Source: Solimicrobium sp040544425 (lineage in GTDB: Bacteria > Pseudomonadota > Gammaproteobacteria > Burkholderiales > Burkholderiaceae_D). From it: a stretch of 64,000 bases of DNA. Shown piece after piece: positions 32,525-43,100 of this stretch. The translations under genes and the position numbers were made by a program. How positions within the stretch are numbered: the stretch's first letter is position 1; each line of letters opens with the position of its first letter. The stretch covers positions 62,001-126,000 of the forward strand of contig JBEONO010000001.1 of NCBI GenBank assembly GCA_040544425.1, read 5' to 3'. The notes under the pieces are model-generated. The model made no database searches. It was not told where the DNA came from and saw only the letters and a program-made list of their open reading frames with translations.

Positions 32525-32890
32525 ATGGAAATTAAACCGATACGAACCAAAACTGATCACAGGAATGCATTGAAAGAAATCGAATCGCTCATGATGGCAA
32601 AACCGGGCACATCCGAAGGTGATCGCCTGGATGTACTTGTGACACTGGTAGAAGCCTATGAAACAAAACATTACCCGATAGATTTGCCTGATCCGGTGGA
32701 AGCGATTAAATTTTATATGGAGAAAACCGGTATGACGGTGAAGGATCTTGAGCCAATGATAGGAAAATCAAACCGGGTGTATGAAATTTTGAATCACACT
32801 CGGCCATTGACATTGGCGATGATTCGTAAATTGCACAGCGGCTTGGGAATTCCGGTTGAGAGTTTAATTAAAGAATATTCGGTAATTTAG
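32525..32890 (+). CDS. higA: HigA-type antitoxin
   Basis: A 121-residue antitoxin of the HigA type found with MRIIS-type HigB toxins. The N-terminal half (MEIKPIRTKTDHRNALKEIE, then PGTSEGDRLDVLVTLVEAYE) binds the toxin, and the C-terminal half is a helix-turn-helix (TGMTVKDLEPMIGKSNRVYE; LTLAMIRKLHSGLGIP). The AGGTGAAC before the ATG is an adequate Shine-Dalgarno. It should neutralise HigB and repress the 32184-32204 operator. The A+T content of the cassette is higher than that of its neighbours, in line with acquisition by transfer. Confidence 0.9.
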   Translation: MEIKPIRTKTDHRNALKEIESLMMAKPGTSEGDRLDVLVTLVEAYETKHYPIDLPDPVEAIKFYMEKTGMTVKDLEPMIGKSNRVYEILNHTRPLTLAMIRKLHSGLGIPVESLIKEYSVI

Positions 32891-32920
32891 TCAATCAAGC
32901 TGAATTTCACCGACGCGAAA

Positions 32921-32950
32921 TGAAAAAAAGCACTGATCGCTCAGTGCTTT
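32921..32950 (-). terminator. Rho-independent terminator of tRNA-Leu (minus strand)
   Basis: Ten-base arms AAAGCACTGA (32927-32936) and TCAGTGCTTT (32941-32950) with a TCGC loop. Read on the minus strand the stem runs straight into seven T residues (complement of 32924-32930), so it terminates the tRNA transcript. It may also slow read-through from higA, but there is no T run on that side. Confidence 0.85.
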
Positions 32951-32964
32951 CTCTACCAGAATCC

Positions 32965-33049
32965 TGGTGCCCGGGGCCGGACTCGAACCGGCACGCCTTG
33001 CGGCGGGGGATTTTGAGTCCCCTACGTCTACCAATTTCATCACCCGGGC
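32965..33049 (-). tRNA. tRNA-Leu (anticodon CAA)
   Basis: An 85-nt type II tRNA with long variable arm. The acceptor stem is GCCCGGG/CCCGGGC (33043-33049 with the 3' strand), CCA is encoded (32965-32967), the T arm contains GGTTCGAGTCC, and the anticodon loop CTCAAAA has CAA at 33013-33015. It reads UUG codons. The 3' end faces the higBA cassette and the truncated ATPase, the side on which integrating elements usually enter. Confidence 0.95.
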
Positions 33050-33068
33050 AGGGTAAATCGAGTCCGCC

Positions 33069-33097
33069 ATTATGATGTATCTGAAGACTTAGTGCAA
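33069..33097 (-). promoter_or_regulatory. Sigma-70 promoter of tRNA-Leu
   Basis: On the minus strand TTGCAC (33097-33092) and CATAAT (33074-33069) are separated by 17 bp, placing the start at about 33062, a dozen bases before the mature tRNA 5' end. Confidence 0.65.
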
Positions 33098-33142
33098 GCA
33101 GCTTTTGCGCTAATTATCGATTCTTCATGGCCGAGCAATTTT

Positions 33143-34888
33143 CTAATTCCGTTTGAATAACATAAACCGTTCCGACTTGTCCGCAGCGCGGTGGCCTTCC
33201 CAGATTGGTTCTCCACCCGGATAATTTTCTGGCTTGGGCATACGGCGCTGGGCCAGGAAATAGTCGCAATGATCGCTGTTGAACGCCGCGAAATGAATAT
33301 TCCCGAAAAAGGCAAATGAGGCGCGTTGCGATGCGGCGACGTTGGTGTCGACGCAGCGGTATTCGGCCGGTAATTTTGCGGCGATTTCTTCAGCCAGCGG
33401 CCGGTAGCTGACGCGATAATCAATCCACGGTGCAAACAAGGTCAGGGTCAGCAGCCAGCACAAGATCACGCCGCTGCTCGACAGCACCACGGCACGCCAT
33501 AACACGCGTGGGTGACGGGAGATGCGCCAGTGGGCCAGCCACAGCCACGCGCAGGTTGAGATAAGTGAGATGATCAGCAGGATCGGACTGAATTGCGCAG
33601 TGAAGCCGGGCGCGGTTTTAAATACGTTGTTGTGTAATTGTGCCGGCCAGCCAAATTGCATGGCGATCCAGCTCATCCAGATAAACAGTGCGAACATGCT
33701 GAAGAACATGACCGAGAACCAGTCAACCGCATTGATCGCGCCGCGCTTCATGGTCGGCAAACCAAATGCTGCCAGGATTGACAGGGGTGGAATCAAGGGA
33801 ATCAAACTGCTTTGTTCAGCATACGGACTGCAAAACGCCAGCGCGACCAGAGCAACCAAAAATCCAACCGGCAGGGCAATGTGCAAGGCGGTCATCTGCT
33901 TGCGCCATGCATATACTGCCCAGCCCGCAAACGGCCAGGCGGGCCAGGTGAACCAGGCGCTGTATTTGATGAAGTAATGCAGGCTGTTGTAGCTGGGGCG
34001 GAAAAATTCCTGTGCATTCCACTGCATCCATGCGTCAAATGGTGAGCTGTTGAATGGATGCGCCACGCTGCATGACAATAACCACATCGAAGTCACAGCC
34101 AGCGCCAGCGGCAAGGTGATCAGCACCAGTTTTGGCAATAATTTTTTGTAGCGGAATCCGGCCAGGGTCAGGCAGGTGAGCCAGAGAGTGAGTGGCACGA
34201 TCCAGCCGCGGGTCAGAATCATCAGACCCAGCGCAATGCCCAGGTTTATCGCGCATTTGATGCCCGAGGTCGGTTGTTCAGGATTGAAATCAAACAGCCG
34301 AATTGCGATGTACAGGACCAGGCCGACCAGCGAAACCTGCAAAGTGACGGCGCTGGTCAGGTGACTGTGGATCAGCAAACCCAAACTGCCCATGTAAATC
34401 AGCAATGCGCCGTCAGCCAGGGTGCGTCCGAAATCTCGGGGTTCCGGCTGACCGCCAAAGGCAAGCTGCAGCGGCTGGGCTTCCTGTCTGCGTCCCAGTG
34501 TGTAGGTGGCGTACCAGACCGATGCCGCGCCCAGTGCAAAAAACAGCAGGCATGAAACGCGCGCGGCCGTTTCGTCGCCGATCAGCCAGCCGAATAACCG
34601 GATGCACAATGCACCTATCCAGTAACTTAGCGGACCTTCTTCGGGCATCGGCAGGCCGGCAATATTGGGCCATAACCAGTCATGTAAACTGCCGTGCGCC
34701 ATGGTCCACATGATGCCGAAACCGCTCGCGTCGCCGCCGATTTTCCAGGGGTCGCGACCGATCAGGCCCGGCAGAATGTAGAGCAGACACAGCACAAATA
34801 TCCCGATACGAGGAAGCGCGAGTGTGGCGGCGGCAGAGAGACGTACTGGTTTCGTGGGCAAAATGAAATTTGTATTATTGGTTTGCAT
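33143..34888 (-). CDS. Membrane glycosyltransferase of the GT-C/ArnT-PMT class
   Basis: A 581-residue polytopic protein with about 11-12 hydrophobic helices, starting at residue 25 (LPRIGIFVLCLLYILPGLIG). The first extracytoplasmic loop has the conserved GRDPWKIGGDASGF and GLPMPEEGPLSYWIGAL motifs of lipid-linked sugar transferases (dolichyl-phosphate mannosyltransferase/ArnT-like). The soluble C-terminal about 100 residues follow the last helix. It should transfer a sugar from a polyprenyl phosphate carrier to an unknown acceptor such as lipid A, another lipid or a protein. It is a single gene with no pathway neighbours; such orphans are common in Burkholderiales. The start ATG 34888 begins with a cytoplasmic polar stretch. 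Confidence 0.85.
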   Translation of the reverse strand: MQTNNTNFILPTKPVRLSAAATLALPRIGIFVLCLLYILPGLIGRDPWKIGGDASGFGIMWTMAHGSLHDWLWPNIAGLPMPEEGPLSYWIGALCIRLFGWLIGDETAARVSCLLFFALGAASVWYATYTLGRRQEAQPLQLAFGGQPEPRDFGRTLADGALLIYMGSLGLLIHSHLTSAVTLQVSLVGLVLYIAIRLFDFNPEQPTSGIKCAINLGIALGLMILTRGWIVPLTLWLTCLTLAGFRYKKLLPKLVLITLPLALAVTSMWLLSCSVAHPFNSSPFDAWMQWNAQEFFRPSYNSLHYFIKYSAWFTWPAWPFAGWAVYAWRKQMTALHIALPVGFLVALVALAFCSPYAEQSSLIPLIPPLSILAAFGLPTMKRGAINAVDWFSVMFFSMFALFIWMSWIAMQFGWPAQLHNNVFKTAPGFTAQFSPILLIISLISTCAWLWLAHWRISRHPRVLWRAVVLSSSGVILCWLLTLTLFAPWIDYRVSYRPLAEEIAAKLPAEYRCVDTNVAASQRASFAFFGNIHFAAFNSDHCDYFLAQRRMPKPENYPGGEPIWEGHRAADKSERFMLFKRN

Positions 34889-34942
34889 GGCTGAATGGAA
34901 CGAGTGCAGAGAATTTACGCCGATGTAGCTAAGCTCGCAACA

Positions 34943-34968
34943 AAAAAAGCAGCCGAAGCTGCTTTTTT
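34943..34968 (-). terminator. Bidirectional terminator after rpmE2
   Basis: Stem GCAGC (34949-34953) and GCTGC (34958-34962) with loop CGAA, flanked by A7 on the left and T6 on the right. It ends the minus-strand rpmE2 transcript; the T run on the other side would also work on the plus strand. Confidence 0.8.
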
Positions 34969-34993
34969 ATGATGCTTTGGCACGACAGTCAAA

Positions 34994-35263
34994 TTACTCG
35001 TCTGCTTTTGCAGTTTTTGAACCGACGGTACCGAATTTCTTACGGAACTTGTCAACACGACCAGCAGTGTCAACAATTTTATGTTTGCCAGTGTAAAACG
35101 GGTGCGATTCAGCTGAAACCTCGATTTTTACCAATGGATAAGTTTTGCCTTCGAATTCGATCGTGTCACGGGTGTTGATTGTTGAACGCGTGATGAATTT
35201 GAAATCGATGGACATGTCCTGAATTACGACTTCGCGATAATTCGGGTGAATACCTTTTTTCAT
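34994..35263 (-). CDS. rpmE2: 50S ribosomal protein L31 type B
   Basis: 89 residues. It starts MKKGIHPNYREVVIQDMS and contains HPFYTGKHKIVDTAGRVDKF, the L31 signature, without the zinc-binding cysteine pairs of type A, so it is the zinc-independent paralogue. The frame is open 43 codons further upstream, but AGAGG at the right distance and family length fix ATG at 35263. Order trxA-rho-rpmE2 is conserved in betaproteobacteria. A TATAAT -10 at 35389-35384 (minus) suggests its own promoter and a leader of about 115 nt. Confidence 0.96.
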   Translation of the reverse strand: MKKGIHPNYREVVIQDMSIDFKFITRSTINTRDTIEFEGKTYPLVKIEVSAESHPFYTGKHKIVDTAGRVDKFRKKFGTVGSKTAKADE

Positions 35264-35356
35264 AATTGCCTCTAAATATAGTTTGGCAGCCAATAACCAC
35301 TTCGTCGGTCGGCGTGCTTCTTGACCCGATTGAGTATCACTTACCTGAGATTGAAA

Positions 35357-35389
35357 TCGGCTACCGCTGTAGCCGAATCGGCGATTATA
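35357..35389 (-). promoter_or_regulatory. rpmE2 promoter -10 and structured leader
   Basis: TATAAT on the minus strand (35389-35384) has a predicted start near 35377. Immediately after it the leader folds into a stem of 8 bp, TCGGCTAC/GTAGCCGA (plus-strand 35357-35364 and 35369-35376) with a 4-base loop. The stem could be a leader regulating L31 or the trailing structure of the rho mRNA, whose stop is at 35401. The -35 box is weak. Confidence 0.4.
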
Positions 35390-35400
35390 CACAAGAATTT

Positions 35401-36657
<1,257 letters not shown>

Positions 36658-36739
36658 GTTTGAGTGTCCCGAGATGGGAATAGTGGTGGGGGAGGAACAA
36701 CGTGGTGTGAAAAATTCGGGTTATTTAATTCGCTCAGCA

Positions 36740-36766
36740 ATGACGCGGCAAGATTTGCCGCGTCAT
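36740..36766 (-). terminator. Strong hairpin between trxA and rho
   Basis: Perfect 12-base arms ATGACGCGGCAA (36740-36751) and TTGCCGCGTCAT (36755-36766) with a GAT loop, 11 bases after the trxA stop on the minus strand. There is no T run after it, so it may attenuate or protect the trxA mRNA rather than act as a standard terminator. Confidence 0.5.
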
Positions 36767-36776
36767 ACATGGCTGA

Positions 36777-37103
36777 TTACAGATTGCTGTCAATAAAGGT
36801 AGTCAGCTGGCCTTTTGCCAGTGCGCCTACTTTTTGTGCGGCTGCTACGCCGTTTTTAAACAAGATCAGAGTTGGGATGCCACGCACGCCAAATTTGGCG
36901 GGAGTGTCCTGATTGGCGTCAACGTCCATTTTGGCGATGATCACTTTGCCGCCATATTCCTTGGCGACTTCTTCGAGGATGGGGGCGATCATCTTGCAGG
37001 GACCACACCACTCAGCCCAGAAATCGACCAGGACAGGTTTATCGGATTTTAATACATCGGTTTCAAATGATGCATCGGAGATATGTTTGATATTTTCGCT
37101 CAT
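36777..37103 (-). CDS. trxA: Thioredoxin
   Basis: A 108-residue classic thioredoxin with active site WCGPCKM, the preceding LVDFWAEWCGPC strand, cis-proline motif GIPTLILFKNG and the C-terminal helix. It reduces protein disulfides in the cytoplasm. It lies upstream of rho in the usual betaproteobacterial order. Confidence 0.97.
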   Translation of the reverse strand: MSENIKHISDASFETDVLKSDKPVLVDFWAEWCGPCKMIAPILEEVAKEYGGKVIIAKMDVDANQDTPAKFGVRGIPTLILFKNGVAAAQKVGALAKGQLTTFIDSNL

Positions 37104-37471
37104 GGATTCCTCGGAGTGAGGGCAATTAAAAATGGATAATTGTATAGGGTTTTTGTTTTGCTTGTTGTTTGCTGTCAGCTATCCCGTTTTTGCGTCACGG
37201 CGGCTGTCTTGGTTTGGCAACGAAACTGATGCAGTCTGCTGATTCAGTTTGATCACTGTGCCGGGTGAGCGTTGTGCTAGGGAAATCGAATAATACTCTA
37301 TTTTCCAGAAATGTGTGGATAGCCAGATAATTTTTTTGACCCGGATCAACATATGGTGTCCATACCTTTTTGATAAGTGACGAAATCGGGTTTGATCGGG
37401 TTTGATCGGGTTTGATTTCTGACGGACAATCTCGCATAGAATAGCCTGTTATTTTTTATCGAAACGTTCCC
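37104..37471. other. 368-bp intergenic region between trxA and the AddB-like gene
   Basis: The divergent gap must hold the trxA promoter (minus) and the promoter of the AddB-like gene (plus). The only clear structure is the tandem 10-bp repeat at 37386-37415. I see no RNA gene, hairpin terminator or small gene with support. Confidence 0.6.
37386..37415. repeat. Tandem 10-bp repeat, three copies
   Basis: TCGGGTTTGA occurs three times head to tail (37386-37395, 37396-37405, 37406-37415), about 60 bp upstream of the AddB-like start. One-helical-turn spacing would put the copies on the same DNA face. Function unknown; slippage between strains is likely. Confidence 0.85.
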
Positions 37472-40171
37472 ATGTTCAATCGGCCAGTCTTGTTTGCCCC
37501 CACTGATCAATTCTGGAAGGAGTCGGCACGGCATCTGATACAGATGCGGGAGCAGGGGGCTGCACTGGATTATTCAGCGCTGCGGGTAATCGTTCCTGCT
37601 TATGAACATGCGCAGTGGCTGATGCGCTCGCTCGCTGCTGAGTTGGGCCCACACTTCATTCCGCCGCGAATGAATACTTTGGCGGCGTGGCTCGATCTGC
37701 AAAATCCCGCAACCATGCACACGGAAGCCATCTCGGAAGGCGAGCGCCTGATGACTTTGTACGCGCAGCTGCGTGAACATGGCTGGTTGAAAAAATTATT
37801 TTCAGCGCGGAAAAACACCGACCTGCTGCCGCTGGCGCAAACCTTGATCGCGCTGTCCGATGAACTCACCGAAGCCATGTTGCCGCTCGCTGCCGACAGA
37901 AAGACCATGCAGCAAACCTGGCAGCAGGCCTTGACTCAACTGCCGGTGCCGGCTCAGCAATTGTTATCGGACGAAGCGCAACTGGTCTGGCAGATCTGGC
38001 AAAGCCAGCTGGATGGCAACGACGCGATCAGCATCCGTCTGCAGCGACTGCTGGAGTTGGCCAGACGTGCGCCCGATCCGCTGATCTGGATCAATCCGGT
38101 TATGCCGGAAGGCATCGTGCAGCAATTCCTGTCTGAATATGCAGGCAGACAGTCGGTGCAGATCATCAGCCTGGACTGGCGCAGCAATGCGATCGAGCCA
38201 TTGTATGTGCGCGCCTGGCAGGAACTGCCCGACAACAATGAAGCCGCATCTGGCATGAGTATTACCGCGCCACATAATCAGATCAGTCTCATCGCTGCTG
38301 ACAGTCTGGAACAGGAAGCCCAGTGGGGCGCGCAAACCATCCTCGACTGGCTGCAAAAGGGTAAATCCAGCATCGCTTTAATTGCCCAGGATCGGGTTGT
38401 GGCAAGACGGATTCGGGCTTTGCTGGAGCGCGCCGAAGTTCACGTCGCCGATGAAACCGGATGGAAATTGTCTACCACGCGCGCCGCTTCGGCACTGGCC
38501 GCCTGGTTTGATGTGATTGTGACGCGGGCCGATACGATGATGGTGCTGGATTTATTCAAGTCGCCTTACTTTGCGCCCCCCTCCATGTCCGGACACGAAG
38601 AAAAGACATCCTGGGTGATGACGATTGAGATGACCCTGCTGCGCGCCAACGTGGTCGGCGGCTGGGAGGCGATCACCACCGCACTTGAAAAATCACCGGA
38701 TTGCGCTGCACTCTGCGTGCAACTGAAACGCAATGCCTCGCAGTACACGCAACGCAAAACCTTGTCGGAATGGTTGATGTTGACGACGATGTCGCTGACT
38801 GAATTTGGCATCACCGAGCGCTGGCAAACTGATGCGGCGGGTGTGCAGGTTGCTGAATTGCTCGCGCAACTGCAGCAGGATTGCGCGGGCCTCTCGGAGA
38901 CGTTTTCATTTGCCGAGTGGCGGGTGTTCATCAATCTGCAATTGGAGGGCGCATCGTTTGCCGGCGATAAATCGGATCAGCGCGTGGTCATGATGCCGCT
39001 TAACGGGGCGCGCCTGCGACGCTTCGACGCGGTGTTGATGGTCGGCTGTGATGCCGCACATTTGCCGTCGCAGCCTCAGGAGGTATTATTTTTCACCAAT
39101 GCGGTGCGCCGCGAATGTGGATTAATCACCCGTGAGCAGCGCCAGCGCCAGCAACTGCGTGATTTTACTGAACTGCTTTCCGCCAATCCGGTTGTGGTGA
39201 TGTCCTGGCAGCAGCAACAGCGCGCCGAAGATAATCCGATCAGTCCGTGGATACAGCGCTTGAACCTGTGCCTGCAGCAGGCCGGTTTGCCGCAATTGCC
39301 GTCGCACACTGTGCAATTGAACACGCAAAATTTGCAGGCGATCGTTCCGCAACAGCCCAGACCGTCAGCCGCAGCCTTGACGCCAACCACCTTGTCGGCC
39401 AGCGGTTACAACAGTTTCATCGCTTGTCCGTATCAATTTTTTGCGACGCGTATGTTGGGGTTGTCGTCTCTCGATGCGTTGTCGGATATGCCTGAAAAAC
39501 GCGACTATGGTGGATGGTTGCACGGCATTTTAAAAACCTACCATGACACTTTGAAGGCGCAGCCGGATTTTCCGATAGAAGGGCAGCAGGCATTGTTGAT
39601 TGATATTTCGCGCGCCGTCTTTGCCGATATTTTGCAAACCAATCCGGCAGCACTGGGTTATTCGATGCGCTGGGAAAAAGTGATTCCGGCCTACATTGAA
39701 TGGAGCCAGCGCTATGCGCAATCTGGCTGGCAATTTGAAGTTGGCGAAGTGTGGCTGGAAAATAATCTGCAGTGGGACGGCGGGCAGGTTCTGCTGCGCG
39801 GACAGATTGATCGCATCGACAGCAGTCTTGGCGGCGAGACCGCCGTGTTGGATTACAAGACCAATACAAAAGCGGTGTTAACTAAAAAATTGAAACAGGC
39901 TGAAGATCAGCAGTTGCCGTTTTACGGGCTGCTGGCCGAATCCGGCCAGACCAGGATCACCTCGGCCCATTATGTGGCATTGGAAAAAACTGCAGAAAAA
40001 ATTGACCATGTCAGCGCGGACGATTACAGCAACTGGCAGCAGCAATTACGCGGCGCGATTGTCAGCAATATGAGCGCCATTGCCCAGGGCGCAGCACTGC
40101 CCGCCCAAGGTCCCAGTCAGGTCTGTCAATACTGCGATGTGCGCGGTTTGTGTCGCAAGGGAGCGTGGTAA
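37472..40171 (+). CDS. AddB-like PD-(D/E)XK nuclease/inactive helicase
   Basis: An 899-residue AddB-type protein of double-strand-break repair (the family annotated as probable DNA repair protein in betaproteobacteria). The N-terminal helicase-like part lacks an obvious Walker A, as expected for AddB-type recombination subunits. The C-terminal RecB-family nuclease has RGQIDRID, VLDYKTN and QLPFYGLLAE motifs. Cysteines in IACPYQFF (about residue 650) and CQYCDVRGLC at the C-terminus form the four-cysteine iron-sulfur staple. It precedes the AddA-like helicase with a TAATG overlap at 40169-40173. Together they should resect broken DNA ends for RecA loading. Function is from family; no Chi recognition can be read. 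Confidence 0.88.
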   Translation: MFNRPVLFAPTDQFWKESARHLIQMREQGAALDYSALRVIVPAYEHAQWLMRSLAAELGPHFIPPRMNTLAAWLDLQNPATMHTEAISEGERLMTLYAQLREHGWLKKLFSARKNTDLLPLAQTLIALSDELTEAMLPLAADRKTMQQTWQQALTQLPVPAQQLLSDEAQLVWQIWQSQLDGNDAISIRLQRLLELARRAPDPLIWINPVMPEGIVQQFLSEYAGRQSVQIISLDWRSNAIEPLYVRAWQELPDNNEAASGMSITAPHNQISLIAADSLEQEAQWGAQTILDWLQKGKSSIALIAQDRVVARRIRALLERAEVHVADETGWKLSTTRAASALAAWFDVIVTRADTMMVLDLFKSPYFAPPSMSGHEEKTSWVMTIEMTLLRANVVGGWEAITTALEKSPDCAALCVQLKRNASQYTQRKTLSEWLMLTTMSLTEFGITERWQTDAAGVQVAELLAQLQQDCAGLSETFSFAEWRVFINLQLEGASFAGDKSDQRVVMMPLNGARLRRFDAVLMVGCDAAHLPSQPQEVLFFTNAVRRECGLITREQRQRQQLRDFTELLSANPVVVMSWQQQQRAEDNPISPWIQRLNLCLQQAGLPQLPSHTVQLNTQNLQAIVPQQPRPSAAALTPTTLSASGYNSFIACPYQFFATRMLGLSSLDALSDMPEKRDYGGWLHGILKTYHDTLKAQPDFPIEGQQALLIDISRAVFADILQTNPAALGYSMRWEKVIPAYIEWSQRYAQSGWQFEVGEVWLENNLQWDGGQVLLRGQIDRIDSSLGGETAVLDYKTNTKAVLTKKLKQAEDQQLPFYGLLAESGQTRITSAHYVALEKTAEKIDHVSADDYSNWQQQLRGAIVSNMSAIAQGAALPAQGPSQVCQYCDVRGLCRKGAW

Positions 40172-43100
40172 TGAGTCAGTCCGGTTCGTATCAACAGAAT
40201 GGCCGCGACGTTGACGCTGCCGAATTTATTCGCGCTGCCTGTGAGCCGCGTAACTCGGTAGTCGTCGAGGCCTGTGCCGGTAGCGGAAAAACCTGGTTGC
40301 TGGTGGCACGGATGCTGCGCCTGCTGTTGGCAGGGGCGCAGTCGGGTGAATTGCTGGCAATTACCTTTACCCGAAAAGCGGCACAGGAAATGCGTCAGCG
40401 CCTGTTGGAATTGTTGCAGGAACTGGCCCTGGCCGATGATGAAAAAGTCGCCGCTCTTTTGCTGGAGCGCGGAATACAGGCTGCACAACTGGATGAGCTG
40501 ATACCAAAGGCACGCGGTTTGTATGAGCAGGTGCTGGCCTCGCAGCAGGGGCTGAATCTGGATACCTTTCACAGCTGGTTCGGTCGCTTGATCCAGATTG
40601 CGCCGCTCAATTCCGGTATTCCGCACGGCTATACCCTGACCGAATCGACTTCGGAGTTGCAACGCGAAGCGTATCGGCAATTTATGCAGGCGATCACGAC
40701 GGAACAACACAGTCATGTCAAAGACGCCTTGATTTTTCTGTATCAGGAATTGGGCGATTCGAATACCAGAAATCTGCTCGGAAATTTTCTGGACAAGCGC
40801 ACGGAATGGTGGGCCTGCAACGAGGACCCGGCGCAGGGCGAACCGATGGAATGGTTGAGCGCATTGTGTGGTCGGGATGCCGTTGAGGATGCGCGCTTGA
40901 GTTTGTGGGAAGACCTGGCGCTGCGGCAAAGAATTCAACAGATCGCCAGCTGGTTGGGCTGTGGCACGCCGATTAATCAAAAGCGCGCAACGGCAATTGA
41001 AACTGCCATCAGCAATGGCGCCAGCGTTGAAAACTTTGCCGCCTTGTGCTTCGAATTTTTTGGTGTCGATGACAAGAACCGTTCGAACAACAAAACCAAG
41101 GCCTTGCTGGCCGCATTGGAAAAAGATCTGGGCCAGGACGGTGCCGCCGCGTTTGACGACGAATGCAGTTTAATTGCCGATCAACTGCGGCTGCTGCGTT
41201 TGCGCAGTCAGGAAAAAATGGTGCTGGAGGTGAATCAGGCATTGTTTACTGCCGGTGCGCTGTATCTGGATCTGTATCAGACCGTCAAAGCAGATCAACG
41301 GGTATTTGATTTTGCTGATCTCGAATGGCTGGCCTATCGATTATTGAAATCGGAACAGCACGCCGCTTACGTGCAAAGTCGCCTCGATGCACGCTACAAA
41401 CACATTTTGCTGGATGAATTTCAGGACACCAATCCGCTGCAGTGGAGCATTGTGCGCGCGTGGCTGGACGCGTACGGTGCCGATGTTGAGCGCCCCAGCA
41501 TATTTATCGTCGGCGACCCCAAGCAATCCATCTATCGTTTCCGCCGCGCTGATCCGCGCGTGTTTAATGCTGCCAGCGTCATGTTGCAGGCTCAGGGCGC
41601 CCTGGTGTTGCGCACCAATCAAACCCGTCGTAATGCCGCAGCGGTTGTCGATGTGCTGAATGCATCGATGGCGGGAAATCCACTGTTTACTGCACAAACC
41701 ACTTTGAAAGAGTCAGACGGTGGCGTGTGGCGATTGCCGTTGGTGACGGTTGAAAAAGAGGATAGCCAGGAAGATCAGGTACCCCAAACCAGAATTCGCA
41801 ATCCCCTGACCACTGCGGCAGTTGAAGTGGAAGACATTCGCCGTTTGCAGGAAGGGCGACTGATTGCCCAGGCTTTGTTGACGCTGCGCGAACAGGCGGT
41901 TGCCGAGCCGCTGCAATGGTCCGAGGTGATGCTGCTGGTACGCCGACGCACGCATCTATCCGCCTATGAAACGGCGCTGCGCGAAGCCGGGATACCGTTT
42001 GTATCGAGTCGCCGGGGCGGCTTGCTGAATGCGCTGGAGGTGAGCGACGTCATCGCCTTGTTGAAATTTCTGATTACACCGGGCGACAATCAGGCACTTG
42101 CTCACGTATTGAAATCGCCGATCTTTTCCGCCAGCGATGAAGATCTGATTTATCTGGCACAGCAAACCGGAGCGATCTGGTGGAAGCGCCTGATCAGAGC
42201 AGAGGCCGCTCAATTTGTGCGTGCCAAAAGTTTGTTGTCTGACTGGATGGAAGCGGCGCACTATCTGCCAGTGCACGATTTGCTGGATCGTATTTTCAAT
42301 CAGGGCGAACTGGTGCAGCGCTATGCCCAACATGCTGCATTTGCCAGCCGCAATCAGGTAATCGGCAACCTGTCGGCCTTTATTGAACTGGCCTTGAATC
42401 TGGACGCCGGGCGCTATCCCAGTCTGCCCAAATTCATCGATGCATTAAATGAATTTCAGGCCAGTGATGAAGGCGATGCGCCGGATGAATCCTTGGTGGA
42501 AAGCAGTGCCGATGCCTTGCGTATCCTGACGATCCACAGCGCAAAGGGATTGGAAGCCCGGCTGGTGGTGATGGTCGACGCCAATCACAGCGAAGCGGTT
42601 GCCGAGACCAGCGGCATTTTGTACGAATGGCCGTTGAATGAGCAAACCACGCTCAAACATTTTTCAGCCTTTGGTCGCAAGGACCAGCGCGGTGCCGCGC
42701 GCTCTGGATTGTTTGCGCAGGAGCAGCAGCTGGCCGAACAGGAAAACTGGAATTTACTATACGTCGCTTTGACACGCGCCAAGCAATGGCTCATTGTCAG
42801 TGGCGTGGCAAAACCCAAAATCGGGATCGCTGCGGGCAGCTGGTATGAGCGTTTGCAGGACGTGCCGGAACTGTCCGGTGCTGCACTGCCGGATGAGGCC
42901 GTCCATACGCCTGCTTCAGAGTTCGAGCTGTGCAGTTTTGTTGCGCCCAATCTGGCGCTGCCACTCGATGAATCACTATCGGTGATAATCAGCGACGCAC
43001 AGCGCGAGGGGATTGCCCTGCACAGTTTACTGGAGCGCCTGACTGCGGGCGCAGAGTGGCCCATCTCCTTGCCTGATGCCGCCAGCATTGCGCGCTGGTT

